Part shown: positions 22,332 through 31,299 of the stretch, piece by piece | How positions within the stretch are numbered: the first letter of the stretch is position 1 | Layout: the number at the start of each line of letters is the position of its first letter | DNA from: an uncultured Oscillibacter sp. | GTDB lineage: Bacteria; Bacillota; Clostridia; Oscillospirales; Oscillospiraceae | NCBI GenBank assembly: GCA_950097265.1 | Contig: CATNDJ010000015.1 | Span: 1-42,057 of the forward strand | DNA length: 42,057 nt | Direction: 5' to 3' | The notes under the pieces: generated by a model | The model's input: only the letters and a program-made list of their open reading frames with translations | Told to the model about the DNA's origin: nothing | Database searches by the model: none | Position numbers and translations under genes: made by a program

Positions 22332-23648
22332 TCAAATGCGCCGCGTCATGCGGCAGATGTAAAAGCCGTCGGTGTCGTGGAGATGGGGCCAGAGGGTTGT
22401 GTGTCCCTCAACTTGTCCAATGGGCCCCGGCAGGGTGAACCTTTCCCGGGAAAACTCCGGGTGGGTCCCCAAAAAAGCGCCCGTCACCTCCTCGTTCTCC
22501 TCCGGCAGAATGGTGCAGGTGGAATACAGCAGGGTTCCGCCGGGCCGGACATAGCGGGCGGCGTTCTCCAGGATGGCGCTCTGAACCACCGGCAGGGGGA
22601 AGAGGCTGTCCGCCTTTTTCCGCCGGATATCCGGCTTTTTGCGGAGAATGCCCAGGCCGGAGCAAGGCGCGTCCACCAGGACCAGGTCAAAAGTATCCTT
22701 CCACTCCTTCCGGAAATCCCGGCCGTCGGCGGCCTCTGTGCGGATAGACGTCAGGTCCAGCCGGGCCGCGCCCTCCTGAATACGCTTCAGCTTATTCTCG
22801 TGGAGGTCGCAGGAGACGATCTCTCCCCGGTCCCCCATGGCAATGGCGGCGGCAAAGGACTTTCCGCCGGGGGCGGCGCACACGTCCAGCACCCGGCTTT
22901 CAGGTCGAAGTTCTGCCGCCAAGACCGCCAGGCGGGCCGCCGGGTCCTGAATGTAAATCATGCCGTTTTGGAACGCTTGCAGACGCTCCAGGTCTCCCGT
23001 GCCCAGCAGAAACAGGCAGTCCGGCAGCCAGGGGTGCGCCGCTGTCCGGACGCCTTCGGACTCCAAAACCTTTGCCGCCTCCTCTGCGGAACAGCGGCAG
23101 GTATTGACCTGAGCGGCGGCGGAAGGCTGGTTGTTGCTGTTTGCCAGGAACGCCTCCGCCCCCTCCCGGCCCAGCAGGGCCAAAAGCCGCTTCACCAGCC
23201 ATTTGGGATGGCTGTAACGGATGGAGAGGTATTTCGCCTCGTCCCGGTCCGGAATGGCGGGCAGGGCTCCCTTTTCCCGGCAGAGCCGCCGGAGGACGGC
23301 GTTCACCAGTCCCGCCGCCTGTCCCCTGCCCGCGCTCCTGGCCAGTTCCACCGATGTGTGGACAGCGGCGCTGTCCGGCACCCGGTCCAGGAATAGAATC
23401 TGATAAGCTCCAATCCGCAGCACGTCCGCCAGGGGCGGCTGAAGGCGGTCCAGCTTTTGAGAGCAGAATTGAGAAAGGTAAAAGTCCAGCAGCGTCTCAT
23501 TCTGAATGACGCCGTAGACGATGCGGCTGCACAATCCCGCGTCGGCGGGAGAAAGCCCCTTCAAATGCGTTCCCAGCGCGGCGTCCGCCCAGGCCCCCCG
23601 CACGCGGCAGGCGGTCAGAACGGCCAGCGCCTCCTTCCGGGCGCTCAT
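22332..23648 (-). CDS. rsmB: 16S rRNA (cytosine-967-C5) methyltransferase RsmB
   Basis: 438 aa. An N-terminal NusB-like RNA-binding domain (about 1-140) is followed by a Rossmann methyltransferase with SAM-binding VLDVCAAPGGKSFAAA. The two catalytic Cys motifs are LVDAPCSGLGILRKKPD and LLYSTCTILPEENE. It makes m5C967 in 16S rRNA. The ATG overlaps the stop of the upstream metalloprotease gene. Confidence 0.95.
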   Translation of the reverse strand: MSARKEALAVLTACRVRGAWADAALGTHLKGLSPADAGLCSRIVYGVIQNETLLDFYLSQFCSQKLDRLQPPLADVLRIGAYQILFLDRVPDSAAVHTSVELARSAGRGQAAGLVNAVLRRLCREKGALPAIPDRDEAKYLSIRYSHPKWLVKRLLALLGREGAEAFLANSNNQPSAAAQVNTCRCSAEEAAKVLESEGVRTAAHPWLPDCLFLLGTGDLERLQAFQNGMIYIQDPAARLAVLAAELRPESRVLDVCAAPGGKSFAAAIAMGDRGEIVSCDLHENKLKRIQEGAARLDLTSIRTEAADGRDFRKEWKDTFDLVLVDAPCSGLGILRKKPDIRRKKADSLFPLPVVQSAILENAARYVRPGGTLLYSTCTILPEENEEVTGAFLGTHPEFSRERFTLPGPIGQVEGHTTLWPHLHDTDGFYICRMTRRI

Positions 23649-24388
23649 CCCCGGCCTCCGCCCCGGCGGCCGTCACGCCCGCCGCGGCCCAGGAAGATCA
23701 GCACATAGCGCAGCAGCTGCAAGGCGGACATCAGCAGAGCCGCCACATAGGTCAGCGCCGCCGCCCGGAGGACCTTCCGGGCTCCGGCCAGCTCCTCCTC
23801 GTCCAGGAGTCCCCGGCTCTCAATGGTCTCCAGAGCCCGGCGGGAGGCGTTGAACTCCACCGGCAGCGTCACAAGCTGGAAAAACGTAGTCAAAGAGAAC
23901 AGCAGGATGCCCGCCAGGAAGAGACTCTGACTGTAGAACAGCAAGCCGATAAACAGCAATATCACAGAGCAGCGGGAGCCCAGGTTCGTCACAGGCACAA
24001 TGGCGCTCCGCAAATGGACGGGGGCATAGCCCACGGCGTACTGAACGGCGTGGCCCGCCTCGTGGGCCGCCACGCCCACCGCCGCCACGCTGGAGGCAGC
24101 GTAAACGGCCTGAGAGAGATAAATGGTGTTGTCCCGGGGGTCGTAATGATCCGTCAGCTTGCCCCAGGTGGAGGTAACGGCCACGCCGTAGACCCCGTTG
24201 GCCCGGAGCACCGCTTCCGCCGCCTGGGCGCCGGTAAGGCGGCGGCGGTTGGGGACCTTGCTGTACTTGTTAAAATTGCCGCTGACCTGGGCCTGAGCCC
24301 AGAGAGAGAGGATCATTACCGGAATCAGCAGGAGAACATAGATGTTGTTGGCCAGGAAGTCTCCATAGCCACCATAATAATAAGGCAT
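23645..24388 (-). CDS. YugP-type zinc metallopeptidase, membrane protein
   Basis: 247 aa. An N-terminal membrane span (IYVLLLIPVMILSLWAQ) is followed by the zinc site H109-E110-x-x-H113 in VAAHEAGHAVQYA. More hydrophobic spans follow (VILLFIGLLFYSQSLFLAGIL, ALTYVAALLMSALQLLRYV) and a Gly/Arg-rich tail. This is the Zn-dependent protease family 2 (YugP, DUF/PF04298); substrates are unknown. Family members occur in many Firmicutes. Here it is wedged between fmt and rsmB within the translation operon, which is not the Bacillus arrangement. The start is ATG 24388 with GAGG; GTG two codons earlier is less likely. Confidence 0.88.
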   Translation of the reverse strand: MPYYYGGYGDFLANNIYVLLLIPVMILSLWAQAQVSGNFNKYSKVPNRRRLTGAQAAEAVLRANGVYGVAVTSTWGKLTDHYDPRDNTIYLSQAVYAASSVAAVGVAAHEAGHAVQYAVGYAPVHLRSAIVPVTNLGSRCSVILLFIGLLFYSQSLFLAGILLFSLTTFFQLVTLPVEFNASRRALETIESRGLLDEEELAGARKVLRAAALTYVAALLMSALQLLRYVLIFLGRGGRDGRRGGGRG

Positions 24389-24403
24389 AAGCACCCTCGA
24401 ATT

Positions 24404-25324
24404 TTAGCGTTGGATGGGATGTCCCAATAAATATGCGGCGGCGGTCATCCGTTTTCCGCCTTTCGCTTGAAGCTCCGTTACCCGGAGGGTCTTTCCATCG
24501 CCGCAGGCGATATCAATGCCCTGTTTCCCCGCCGCCGTGACAGCGCCGGGCCTGGCTTCGGTCTCTTCCCCGGTCTCCCGGACGGCGTAGAGCTTCATTT
24601 CTTCGCCGCTGATGACGTCCGTCGCGGCGCAGGGCCAGGGAATCAGGCCCCGGACCTGGCAGCTGATTTCATGGGCGGAGCGGGTCCAGTCCACAGGGGA
24701 GAGCTCCTTCCCCAGCATGGGGGCGTAAGTGTGTTTCTCATGGTCCTGTGGCGTGCGGGAAGCCGTGCCGTCCACCAAAGACCTGACCGTTTCCGACAGC
24801 GCCTCCGCCCCCAGCTCCGCGAGGCGCTGAGTCAGGGCCTGGGCGTCTTCCGTCTCCCCGATGGCAGTGGATTTTTGCAGAATCACGTCTCCCGCGTCCA
24901 GCTCCTTGGCCATATACATGATGGAAACGCCGGTTTCAGTCTCCCCGTTCAGTACCGCCCAGTTGATGGGAGCCGCCCCCCGGTACTTGGGCAACAGGGA
25001 CGAGTGGACGTTGATAGAACCCCGGGGCGGGACGTTCAAAATGTCCTCCGGCAGCAGCTTTCCATAGGCCGCCACCACGGTTAACTCCGGCTCCAGGGAC
25101 CGAACCAGCTCCAAACTCTCGGCATTCCGCAGGGACGCGGGCTGATAGACCGCCAGATTTTTTGTGAGGGCATATTCCTTTACAGGTGTTGGCATCAGCT
25201 TATGACCCCGGTTTTTCGGCTTGTCCGGCTGAGTGAAAACCCCGCAGATCTCGTGCCCATCCTCCACCAGGCGGCGGAGGGAGGCCACAGCGAAATCCGG
25301 CGTGCCCATGAAAAGAATGCGCAT
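24404..25324 (-). CDS. fmt: Methionyl-tRNA formyltransferase
   Basis: 306 aa. It adds a formyl group from 10-formyl-THF to initiator Met-tRNA. MRILFMGTPDFAV is the usual start; the catalytic N105 and H107 lie in GSINVHSSLLPKYRGAAPI and D143 in KELDAGD. The C-terminal OB-fold includes EISCQVRGLIPWPCA. The start overlaps the def stop (TGATG). The gene pair def-fmt handles addition and removal of the N-formyl group. Confidence 0.96.
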   Translation of the reverse strand: MRILFMGTPDFAVASLRRLVEDGHEICGVFTQPDKPKNRGHKLMPTPVKEYALTKNLAVYQPASLRNAESLELVRSLEPELTVVAAYGKLLPEDILNVPPRGSINVHSSLLPKYRGAAPINWAVLNGETETGVSIMYMAKELDAGDVILQKSTAIGETEDAQALTQRLAELGAEALSETVRSLVDGTASRTPQDHEKHTYAPMLGKELSPVDWTRSAHEISCQVRGLIPWPCAATDVISGEEMKLYAVRETGEETEARPGAVTAAGKQGIDIACGDGKTLRVTELQAKGGKRMTAAAYLLGHPIQR

Positions 25325-25824
25325 CAATCCGTCCCCTCTTCCTCCCTGAAATACTCCTCTACCTCTTCGTCCGTCAGGAAGCGGTCGATATGTTCCGTGT
25401 AAAGGTGGCCGTCCAAATGCTCCAGCTCGTGGCAGAAGCAGCGGGCCGTCAGGCCCTCGCCCTCTACTTCGAACCAATTCCCGTCCCGGTCCTGGGCCCG
25501 GACCCGGACATAGCTGGGCCTGGTGACCAGCCCCCACTTCCCAGGAACGCTGAGGCAGCCCTCGGGGCCGGTCTGTTCTCCGCTTTGCTCCACGATAGAG
25601 GGATTGATCAGCTCAATGTACTCCTCCGTATCGTCGTCCATCACCACGCAGGCCCGGCGAAGTACGCCTACCTGAGGGGCCGCCAGCCCCGCGCCTCCCG
25701 CCTCGGCAAGCGTCTCCAACAGGTCGTCCATCAGCGCGTGCAAACGGCGGTTAAAATCCGTCACCGGGCGGCAGACCTTATTCAGGCAGTCCTCTCCCTG
25801 CACCACGATTTTGCGCAATGCCAT
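25324..25824 (-). CDS. def: Peptide deformylase
   Basis: 166 aa. Three metal-site motifs are present: GGAGLAAPQVG (residues 43-53), EGCLS (C90) and CHELEHLDG (H132, E133, H136). The last deviates from the common HEIDHL only by Leu-Glu for Ile-Asp. It removes the N-formyl group from nascent proteins at the ribosome exit. The C-terminal acidic tail (DEEVEEYFREEEG) is an ordinary extension. It is 12 bases from priA and overlaps fmt. Confidence 0.96.
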   Translation of the reverse strand: MALRKIVVQGEDCLNKVCRPVTDFNRRLHALMDDLLETLAEAGGAGLAAPQVGVLRRACVVMDDDTEEYIELINPSIVEQSGEQTGPEGCLSVPGKWGLVTRPSYVRVRAQDRDGNWFEVEGEGLTARCFCHELEHLDGHLYTEHIDRFLTDEEVEEYFREEEGTD

Positions 25825-25836
25825 TCTCTGAACCTC

Positions 25837-28281
25837 CTATTCTGCGGCGTTGCACTCCGCGAAAAGATTGAATCCCCGGTTGGCTCCGTTTCCGGCGAAA
25901 GCCCGCAGCAGCCCGCCGATTTCCTCCCGGGTCTCTTTGTTGTTTTTGCCTACCAGCAGAACGCGGTAGCGGTAGCGGTTGTTCACCTTCAGCACCGGGG
26001 CCGGGGCGGGGCCCAGGACCTCGCCGTCCCCAAAGCGCTTCCGGAGCTGGTCGCGGATGCCGATGGCCGCCCGGAGCACTGCCCCTTCCTCCGCGCCGGA
26101 GACGGTAAGGGTAAACAGGTCCGCGAAGGGCGGAAGCCGTCGGAGCCGCCGCATCCGAATTTCGCCTTCATAAAAGCGCTCATAGTCCTGCCGGGCGGCG
26201 CACTGGATCACGTCGTTTTCCGGCGTATAGGTCTGAATGACGGCCCGGCCGGACTTTCCGCCCCGGCCCGCCCGGCCCACCACCTGGGTCAGCAGGCTGA
26301 AGGTCCGCTCCGCCGCCCGGTAGTTCTCCAGATACAGCGAGAGGTCCGCCGCCAGAACGCCCACCAGGGTCACGTTTTCAAAATCCAATCCCTTAGCCAC
26401 CATTTGGGTTCCCAGCAGAATGGGAATGCGCTCCTTCTCAAAACGGCGCAGCAGCTTTTCGTGGCCTTCCGCCGTGGTATCCGCGTCCATTCGCAGAATG
26501 CCCGCGCCGGGAAATAGGCCCGCCAGCTCCTCCTCCACCTTCTGCGTCCCCGCCCCAATTCGCTTCATAATGCCGCCGCAGGAGGGGCATGCGTCAAAGC
26601 CCCGCTGGGAGTGACCGCAGTGGTGGCACATCAGCCGCCCATTGGCAAAGTGATAGGTCAGCGGGGCGCTGCACCGGGGACATTCCGGAACATAGCCGCA
26701 CTCCCCGCACAGCAGCATCCGGCTGCCGCCCCGGCGGTTCAAAAAGAGGATGCTCTGTTCCCCCGCCTCAAGATTCCGTTCCAGCTCCCGCCGGAGGTCC
26801 GCCCCCACAAGGCCGGGATTTCCCGCCTTAATCTCCTGACGGAGATCGGCAATCAGAACCTGCGGCAGATTCTGCTCGTTGTACCGGCGGCGGAGCAGCG
26901 CCTTGTGGTACTGCCCCTCCGCCGCCGCCCAGGCTGTCTCAACGGAGGGCGTGGCAGAACCTAAGACCAGCAGCGCTTTATCCCGGGCGCAGAGGTATTT
27001 GGCAATATCCCGGGTGTGATACCGTGGAGGATTTTCCGAGAGATAGCTGCCCTCCTGCTCCTCGTCCAAAATGACAACGCCAAGATTCCGCAGAGGGGCA
27101 AAAATCGCGGAACGGGTGCCCAGCACCACCTTGACCTCTCCCCGGCGGACGCGCTTCCACTGGTCGTAGCGCTCCGTCATGCGGAGGCCGCTGTGCAGCA
27201 TGGCGACGTCCTCGCCGAAATAGGAGGAAAATTTCGCCATCATCTGCGGCGTCAGCACAATCTCCGGCACCAGGACAATGGCCGTCCTTCCCTTGGACAG
27301 TATCTCCTGGACCAGCCGTAAATAGACCTGGGTTTTTCCGCTGCCGGTCACGCCCTGCAGCAGCGCGCCGGAGGTCCGGCCCGCCGCCGCCAGTTCACGG
27401 AGTCCGTCAAACGCCTGCTGCTGCTCCTCGTTCAGCACAATAGGCGGACCAGGCTCCACATTTACAGGAAGGGAGACCCGCAGTTGCTCCATCTCGGAGA
27501 AAACCAGCAAACCCGCCTTCTCCATTCCCCGGAGAATCCGGAGAGAAGCGCCGGTAAAATAAGAAATATCCGCACAGGCGGTCTTTCCGTTGGCGGCCAG
27601 CAGCTTCACCACCTCATAGCGGGCAGGGGAAGAACGCCGCTTTGCCTCCGTCAGGGCCAGCGCCTCCTCGGAGCTGAGGGCCAGTTCCGCCATCAGCCGG
27701 GTCTTGTCCCCCACCTTCTGCTTCGCCGCCGTCTCGTGCCAGACAATTCCCGCTTTCTCCAGAGCCCGGAGGGCCGAGAGCACGTCGTCCCCATGGGCGT
27801 CCCGCAGGGCGTCCAGCCCGGCGGAGCCGCCGGAGCGCTCCAGCGTCTCCAAAACCTCGGGCCCATGGCGGACGCCCGCCGCCGCGGCCCTGGCCGTCTC
27901 GGGGTCCAGCTCCGCCTGGAGCCGCCAGATTTCCCGGAGGCGGTACCACAGCCCGGCGGGCAAAATGGTCCGGACTGCCTCGGACATGGTGCAAAAGTAA
28001 CGCTGGCGCATCCAGAGAGCCAAGGCCAGCCCCGCGCCGTCCAGCACCGGCTCCCGATCCAACAGGTTGGAGAGAGCCTTTAAGCCCCGGACTTTTTTCC
28101 CCTCGCCCCGGGCCAGAATCATACCCTCGGACAGCTTGTTCCCCCTGCCAAAGGGCACGGTCACCCGGACGCCGGGAATCGCCAGTTCTTCCAGCCCCGC
28201 CGGGACCAGGTAGTCGTAGGGCTTATCAATATGATAGGGCGCGGCGCTGACCGCCACTTTTACGATGGCCGCGGTTTCCAT
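25837..28281 (-). CDS. priA: Primosomal replication helicase PriA
   Basis: 814 aa. An N-terminal 3'-DNA-binding domain (PYHIDKPYDYLVPAGLEEL) and a winged-helix region are followed by the helicase core: Walker A GVTGSGKTQVYL near residue 310 and VVILDEEQEGSY (DEEQ box) near 404. A zinc region with paired Cys (about residues 523-575: CGECGYVPECPRCSAPL, CHHCGHS, ACPSCG) splits the helicase, then TQMVAKGLDF and VGRAGRG. It restarts collapsed replication forks by loading the replicative helicase. The start has no strong ribosome site, only CCCGG, so coupling to rpoZ upstream is likely. Confidence 0.96.
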   Translation of the reverse strand: METAAIVKVAVSAAPYHIDKPYDYLVPAGLEELAIPGVRVTVPFGRGNKLSEGMILARGEGKKVRGLKALSNLLDREPVLDGAGLALALWMRQRYFCTMSEAVRTILPAGLWYRLREIWRLQAELDPETARAAAAGVRHGPEVLETLERSGGSAGLDALRDAHGDDVLSALRALEKAGIVWHETAAKQKVGDKTRLMAELALSSEEALALTEAKRRSSPARYEVVKLLAANGKTACADISYFTGASLRILRGMEKAGLLVFSEMEQLRVSLPVNVEPGPPIVLNEEQQQAFDGLRELAAAGRTSGALLQGVTGSGKTQVYLRLVQEILSKGRTAIVLVPEIVLTPQMMAKFSSYFGEDVAMLHSGLRMTERYDQWKRVRRGEVKVVLGTRSAIFAPLRNLGVVILDEEQEGSYLSENPPRYHTRDIAKYLCARDKALLVLGSATPSVETAWAAAEGQYHKALLRRRYNEQNLPQVLIADLRQEIKAGNPGLVGADLRRELERNLEAGEQSILFLNRRGGSRMLLCGECGYVPECPRCSAPLTYHFANGRLMCHHCGHSQRGFDACPSCGGIMKRIGAGTQKVEEELAGLFPGAGILRMDADTTAEGHEKLLRRFEKERIPILLGTQMVAKGLDFENVTLVGVLAADLSLYLENYRAAERTFSLLTQVVGRAGRGGKSGRAVIQTYTPENDVIQCAARQDYERFYEGEIRMRRLRRLPPFADLFTLTVSGAEEGAVLRAAIGIRDQLRKRFGDGEVLGPAPAPVLKVNNRYRYRVLLVGKNNKETREEIGGLLRAFAGNGANRGFNLFAECNAAE

Positions 28282-28290
28282 TTCCGGGCT

Positions 28291-28503
28291 TTACGCTTCT
28301 TCAGAAGCGCTCTCGCCGCCGCCGGTAAGCTTGCCGGCCGCCACTTCATGGATGGCCAGGGTCACCGGCTTTTCTTCCAGGTGCAGGCCGGTAGTCTCGG
28401 CTTCCTCGGCGATCTGGCGGGCCCGGCGAGCCACCACGTTCACCAGCATATAGCGGTTAGGAATATAAGAATTGAGTTTGCTCATAGCGGGATACAGCAT
28501 CAT
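28291..28503 (-). CDS. rpoZ: RNA polymerase omega subunit
   Basis: 70 aa. The omega core is clear: NRYMLVNVVARRARQIAEE, then KPVTLAIHEVAAGKL. It helps fold and hold the beta-prime subunit. The C-terminus is a short Gly/Ser/Glu tail. AAAGGAAG lies upstream of consecutive ATGs at 28503 and 28500; a TTG two codons earlier is too close to the site. It follows gmk in the conserved gmk-rpoZ-priA order. coaBC, usually next in Bacillus, is absent. Confidence 0.92.
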   Translation of the reverse strand: MMLYPAMSKLNSYIPNRYMLVNVVARRARQIAEEAETTGLHLEEKPVTLAIHEVAAGKLTGGGESASEEA

Positions 28504-28541
28504 AGTCAATCAGCTTCCTTTCCAGTTACAATCTATGGCGG

Positions 28542-29138
28542 TTACTTGCCGCTGATGATCTCCATGCGATCTATGGAGCGGCAGTGTTCCGCCGTCATAA
28601 TGGCATCCAGTTCCTCGGCGGCGTTTTCGATGGTGTCGTTGATGACAAAATAGTGGTACGCCCCGGCGGTGCGGCACTCCACCTTGGCCCGCAGCAGCCG
28701 TTTTTCGATTTTCTCCGGGCTGTCAGTGCCCCGGAGAGTCAGACGGCGGGCCAGCTCCTCCCAACTGGGAGGCGCAATGAAAATCAGAACGGCTTCCGGA
28801 CGCTTGTGGGCGATTTGCAGGGCGCCCTGAACGTCGATTTCCAGGATCACGTCCCGTCCCGACTCCATGGCCTCGTCCACGAAGCGCTTGGGTGTGCCAT
28901 AGAAGTTGCCCACGTACTCGGCATATTCCAAAAACGCGTCCTGGGCCATCCACTCGTGGAAGGTGTCTACGTCCAGGAAGTGGTAGTGGACGCCGTTCAC
29001 CTCCCCATCCCGGGGCGGACGGGTAGTGGCGGAAACGGAGACGTAAACATCCCTTCGCTTTTCCAGCAGTACTTTCAGCACGCTGCCCTTCCCCACGCCG
29101 GAGGGTCCGGACACAATAAAGGTCTTTCCCTTTTTCAT
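28542..29138 (-). CDS. gmk: Guanylate kinase
   Basis: 198 aa. It phosphorylates GMP to GDP with ATP. The P-loop GPSGVGKGS is at residues 11-19, followed by [20 protein letters not shown] (GMP site), [16 protein letters not shown] and the [10 protein letters not shown] segment. The LID has [15 protein letters not shown]. It overlaps remA by four bases. Confidence 0.97.
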   Translation of the reverse strand: MKKGKTFIVSGPSGVGKGSVLKVLLEKRRDVYVSVSATTRPPRDGEVNGVHYHFLDVDTFHEWMAQDAFLEYAEYVGNFYGTPKRFVDEAMESGRDVILEIDVQGALQIAHKRPEAVLIFIAPPSWEELARRLTLRGTDSPEKIEKRLLRAKVECRTAGAYHYFVINDTIENAAEELDAIMTAEHCRSIDRMEIISGK

Positions 29139-29374
29139 GCTTCCTCCTTTTTCCCCGCGCCGAACTTCTCCAGCGGCAGGGCCGATAAAATCACATGATC
29201 GCTGTCCATAATGAAGATCGAGGCGGTCTTCCGCCCGTAGGTCGCGTCAATCAACATCCCCCGCTCCCGGCTCTCCTGGGTCATGCGGCGGATGGGAGCG
29301 GAGTCGGGGCCCACGATGGCCACCACCCGCTCCCGGGAAACCATGCTTCCAAAACCGATATCGATAAATTCCAT
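29135..29374 (-). CDS. remA: RemA-family DNA-binding regulator (DUF370)
   Basis: 79 aa. The family start [20 protein letters not shown] and the middle [19 protein letters not shown] match RemA, a ring-forming DNA-binding protein that activates biofilm matrix and osmoprotection genes in Bacillus. Its location between yicC and gmk is conserved. Whether it has the same targets in a gut anaerobe is unknown. Confidence 0.92.
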   Translation of the reverse strand: MEFIDIGFGSMVSRERVVAIVGPDSAPIRRMTQESRERGMLIDATYGRKTASIFIMDSDHVILSALPLEKFGAGKKEEA

Positions 29375-29377
29375 GTC

Positions 29378-30259
29378 TCACTCCACGTTCTGCACCTGTT
29401 CCCGCATCTTCTCCACCTCGGCCTTCAGGTTTACCACCACCTGAGCGATGGACACGTCGCCGCATTTGGAGCCGATGGTGTTGGCCTCCCGGTTGACCTC
29501 CTGGATGAGAAAATCCATCTTCCGCCCCATGGGCTCTGTGGCCTCCAGCATGGTCCGGAGCTGGGCCACGTGGCTCCGCAGCCGGACGGTCTCCTCGTCC
29601 ACCGCCACCTTGTCGGCGTAGATGGCCGCCTCTGTGAGGATGCGCTGGGGATCAATGGTCACGCTTTGCAGGGCCTCCTGCATCCGGGCGGTGAGCTTGG
29701 CCCGGTACTCCGCCACGGTTTCCGGGGAGCGGGCCTCCACCTGCCCGGTGTATTCCTCAATGGCGGATAAGCGGTTTCCGATGTCCTCCGCCAGCCGGGC
29801 GCCCTCCACGCCCCGCATCTCGTTGAAAGCCGCCAGGGCTGCGTCCAGCACGGCGCAGAGGTCGGCGCTGACCGCCTCCAGGTCCTCGTCCGCCTTGGTG
29901 ACGGAGAGCACGTCCGGGAACCGGGCCAGCACCTCCGGCGTGACCTTGTAGGCTACAGGGCCGCAGACCTCCGCCAGCTCGTTCAGCGCAGCGGCGTACT
30001 GCCCCGCCAGCTCCCGGTTGACCATCACCTTTGTCACGTCAGCGGCGGAGGCGTCCACGGTGACGAACACATCCACCTTCCCCCGGGAGACCGCCTTCTG
30101 GACCCGCTGTTTCAGCGCGTCCTCGGCAAAGATATACAGTCGGGGCATCTTCACCGTGCAGTCTAAATAGCGGTTGTTGACCGCCCGGACCTCCACGGTG
30201 ATATCCCGACTGTTCCTGTTCTCTCTGGCCCGGCCATAGCCGGTCATGCTCTTGATCAT
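29378..30259 (-). CDS. YicC/YloC-family endoribonuclease
   Basis: 293 aa. The N-terminus MIKSMTGYGRA and the segment EVRAVNNRYLDCTVKMPR are invariant in the family. The C-terminus has the DUF1732 part MDFLIQEVNREANTIGSK followed by VVNLKAEVEKMREQVQNVE. YicC proteins are metal-dependent endoribonucleases that in E. coli promote small-RNA turnover. It heads the Bacillus-like housekeeping order; 45 bases separate it from the Cys-rich gene upstream on the same strand, and I see no clear promoter between them, so read-through is possible. Confidence 0.93.
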   Translation of the reverse strand: MIKSMTGYGRARENRNSRDITVEVRAVNNRYLDCTVKMPRLYIFAEDALKQRVQKAVSRGKVDVFVTVDASAADVTKVMVNRELAGQYAAALNELAEVCGPVAYKVTPEVLARFPDVLSVTKADEDLEAVSADLCAVLDAALAAFNEMRGVEGARLAEDIGNRLSAIEEYTGQVEARSPETVAEYRAKLTARMQEALQSVTIDPQRILTEAAIYADKVAVDEETVRLRSHVAQLRTMLEATEPMGRKMDFLIQEVNREANTIGSKCGDVSIAQVVVNLKAEVEKMREQVQNVE

Positions 30260-30304
30260 GGTGATCTCCCCTTATCATTCAGATAAAACCGCAAATACGC
30301 ACAG

Positions 30305-30754
30305 TCAGTCCGGACAGCTTCCATTGCAGTTAATGCACCCGTTCGTAAAGCTCTCACAGCAGCACAGCATGCTGTATTCAAAGCACTTATAGCTACAGAA
30401 TCCGCCCGCGCAAATGATGCCGCAGACTGCCAAGTCGGGAAGCGCGGACAAAGTGCCGGCAGGCATTCCCTTGGGGCGGTATCGGTTTATCTCCTGCATC
30501 CGTTCCGCCGCCCGCTTGTACTCCTCGTTTCCCGGCTCCAGGCCCGCGGCGGCCTCGTAGTGCTGCCGGGCCTCGTCCAGCCAGCCCTTGCGGTAGCAAA
30601 CCGCGCCCTTGAGAAAATGCCACTCGGCGCAGCGGTCCTCCACGCCGTCCAGCAGCTCCTCCGCCCAGGAAAGCTCTCCCGCCTGGATATCGGAGCGGAC
30701 CTGCCGGAAGACCTGCCGGTCTTCGTCCCGGGTGTTTGTCGTGTGTCCGTCCAT
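30305..30754 (-). CDS. Repeat protein with Cys-rich tail (J-less paralogue 2)
   Basis: 149 aa. An N-terminal helical, TPR-like part (about 10-85) contains ELSWAEELLDGVEDRCAEW and GWLDEARQHYEAAAGLEPGN. A linker follows, and then a tail of about 45 residues holds ten Cys (for example AVCGIICAGGFCSYKC and SMLCCCES). The helical part is homologous to residues about 85-165 of the J-domain protein at 31300-31908 but lacks the J domain. It is a very recent duplicate of the next gene: 30616-30754 and 31143-31281 differ at only about five bases. The start at 30754 has AGGGGGA. Function is unknown; metal or Fe-S binding by the tail is inference. Confidence 0.75.
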   Translation of the reverse strand: MDGHTTNTRDEDRQVFRQVRSDIQAGELSWAEELLDGVEDRCAEWHFLKGAVCYRKGWLDEARQHYEAAAGLEPGNEEYKRAAERMQEINRYRPKGMPAGTLSALPDLAVCGIICAGGFCSYKCFEYSMLCCCESFTNGCINCNGSCPD

Positions 30755-30822
30755 AGTGTGGAGTCCCCCTATCTGTCGCCTGAAGCCGTATGAGTCATGA
30801 GGCCGGCTTGTGCCCCATGCAT

Positions 30823-31281
30823 CTATCCGCAACGGTTGCAGAAATCGGAGCACTCGTTACAAGGGATACAACAGCTTTTAAAGCAGCAATCACAGCCGCA
30901 AAAGCAGCATTGCCGGACACAGAATCCTCCCACACAGAGGCTTCCGCACGCCACCAAAACCGGAAGTGTCGAGGACAGCGTGCCCTCCAGAATCCCCTCG
31001 GGACTGTAACGCATCCCCTCCCGCATCCGTTCCGCCGCCTCCCGGTACTCCTCATTCTCCGGTTCCATCTCGCAAGCGGCCTCGTAGTGCTGCTGGGCCT
31101 CGTCCATCCAGCCCTTGCGGTAATAGATCTGCCCCTTGAGGAAATGCCACTCAGCGCAGCGGTCCTCCATGCCGTCCAGCAGCTCCTCCGCCCAGGAAAG
31201 CTCTCCCGCCTGGATATCGGAGCGGACCTGCCGGAAGACCTGCCGGTCTTCGTCCCGGGCGTTTGTCGTGTGCTCGTCCAT
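30823..31281 (-). CDS. Repeat protein with Cys-rich tail (J-less paralogue 1)
   Basis: 152 aa, the same plan as its neighbour: a TPR-like helical part (ELSWAEELLDGMEDRCAEW, GWMDEAQQHYEAACEMEPEN) and a C-terminal tail in which 15 of the last 41 residues are Cys (for example VRQCCFCGCDCCFKSCC). The spacing is irregular, unlike a ferredoxin or a classic zinc finger, and resembles metallothionein-like or disulfide-rich tails. No signal peptide is visible. The ribosome site is GGGAG. It lies 18 bases after the J-domain gene on the same strand. No known family name can be given. Confidence 0.75.
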   Translation of the reverse strand: MDEHTTNARDEDRQVFRQVRSDIQAGELSWAEELLDGMEDRCAEWHFLKGQIYYRKGWMDEAQQHYEAACEMEPENEEYREAAERMREGMRYSPEGILEGTLSSTLPVLVACGSLCVGGFCVRQCCFCGCDCCFKSCCIPCNECSDFCNRCG

Positions 31282-31299
31282 ACCCAGTCTCTCCCATTG

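Noticed and set aside
30260-30304. A promoter directly before yicC
   Set aside because: No -35/-10 pair with acceptable spacing is visible in the 45-base gap, only the ribosome site.
30616-31281. The near-identical blocks as a mobile element or CRISPR-like repeat
   Set aside because: The repeat is confined to the 5' halves of two homologous coding genes, with no terminal inverted repeats, target duplications or regular short units.
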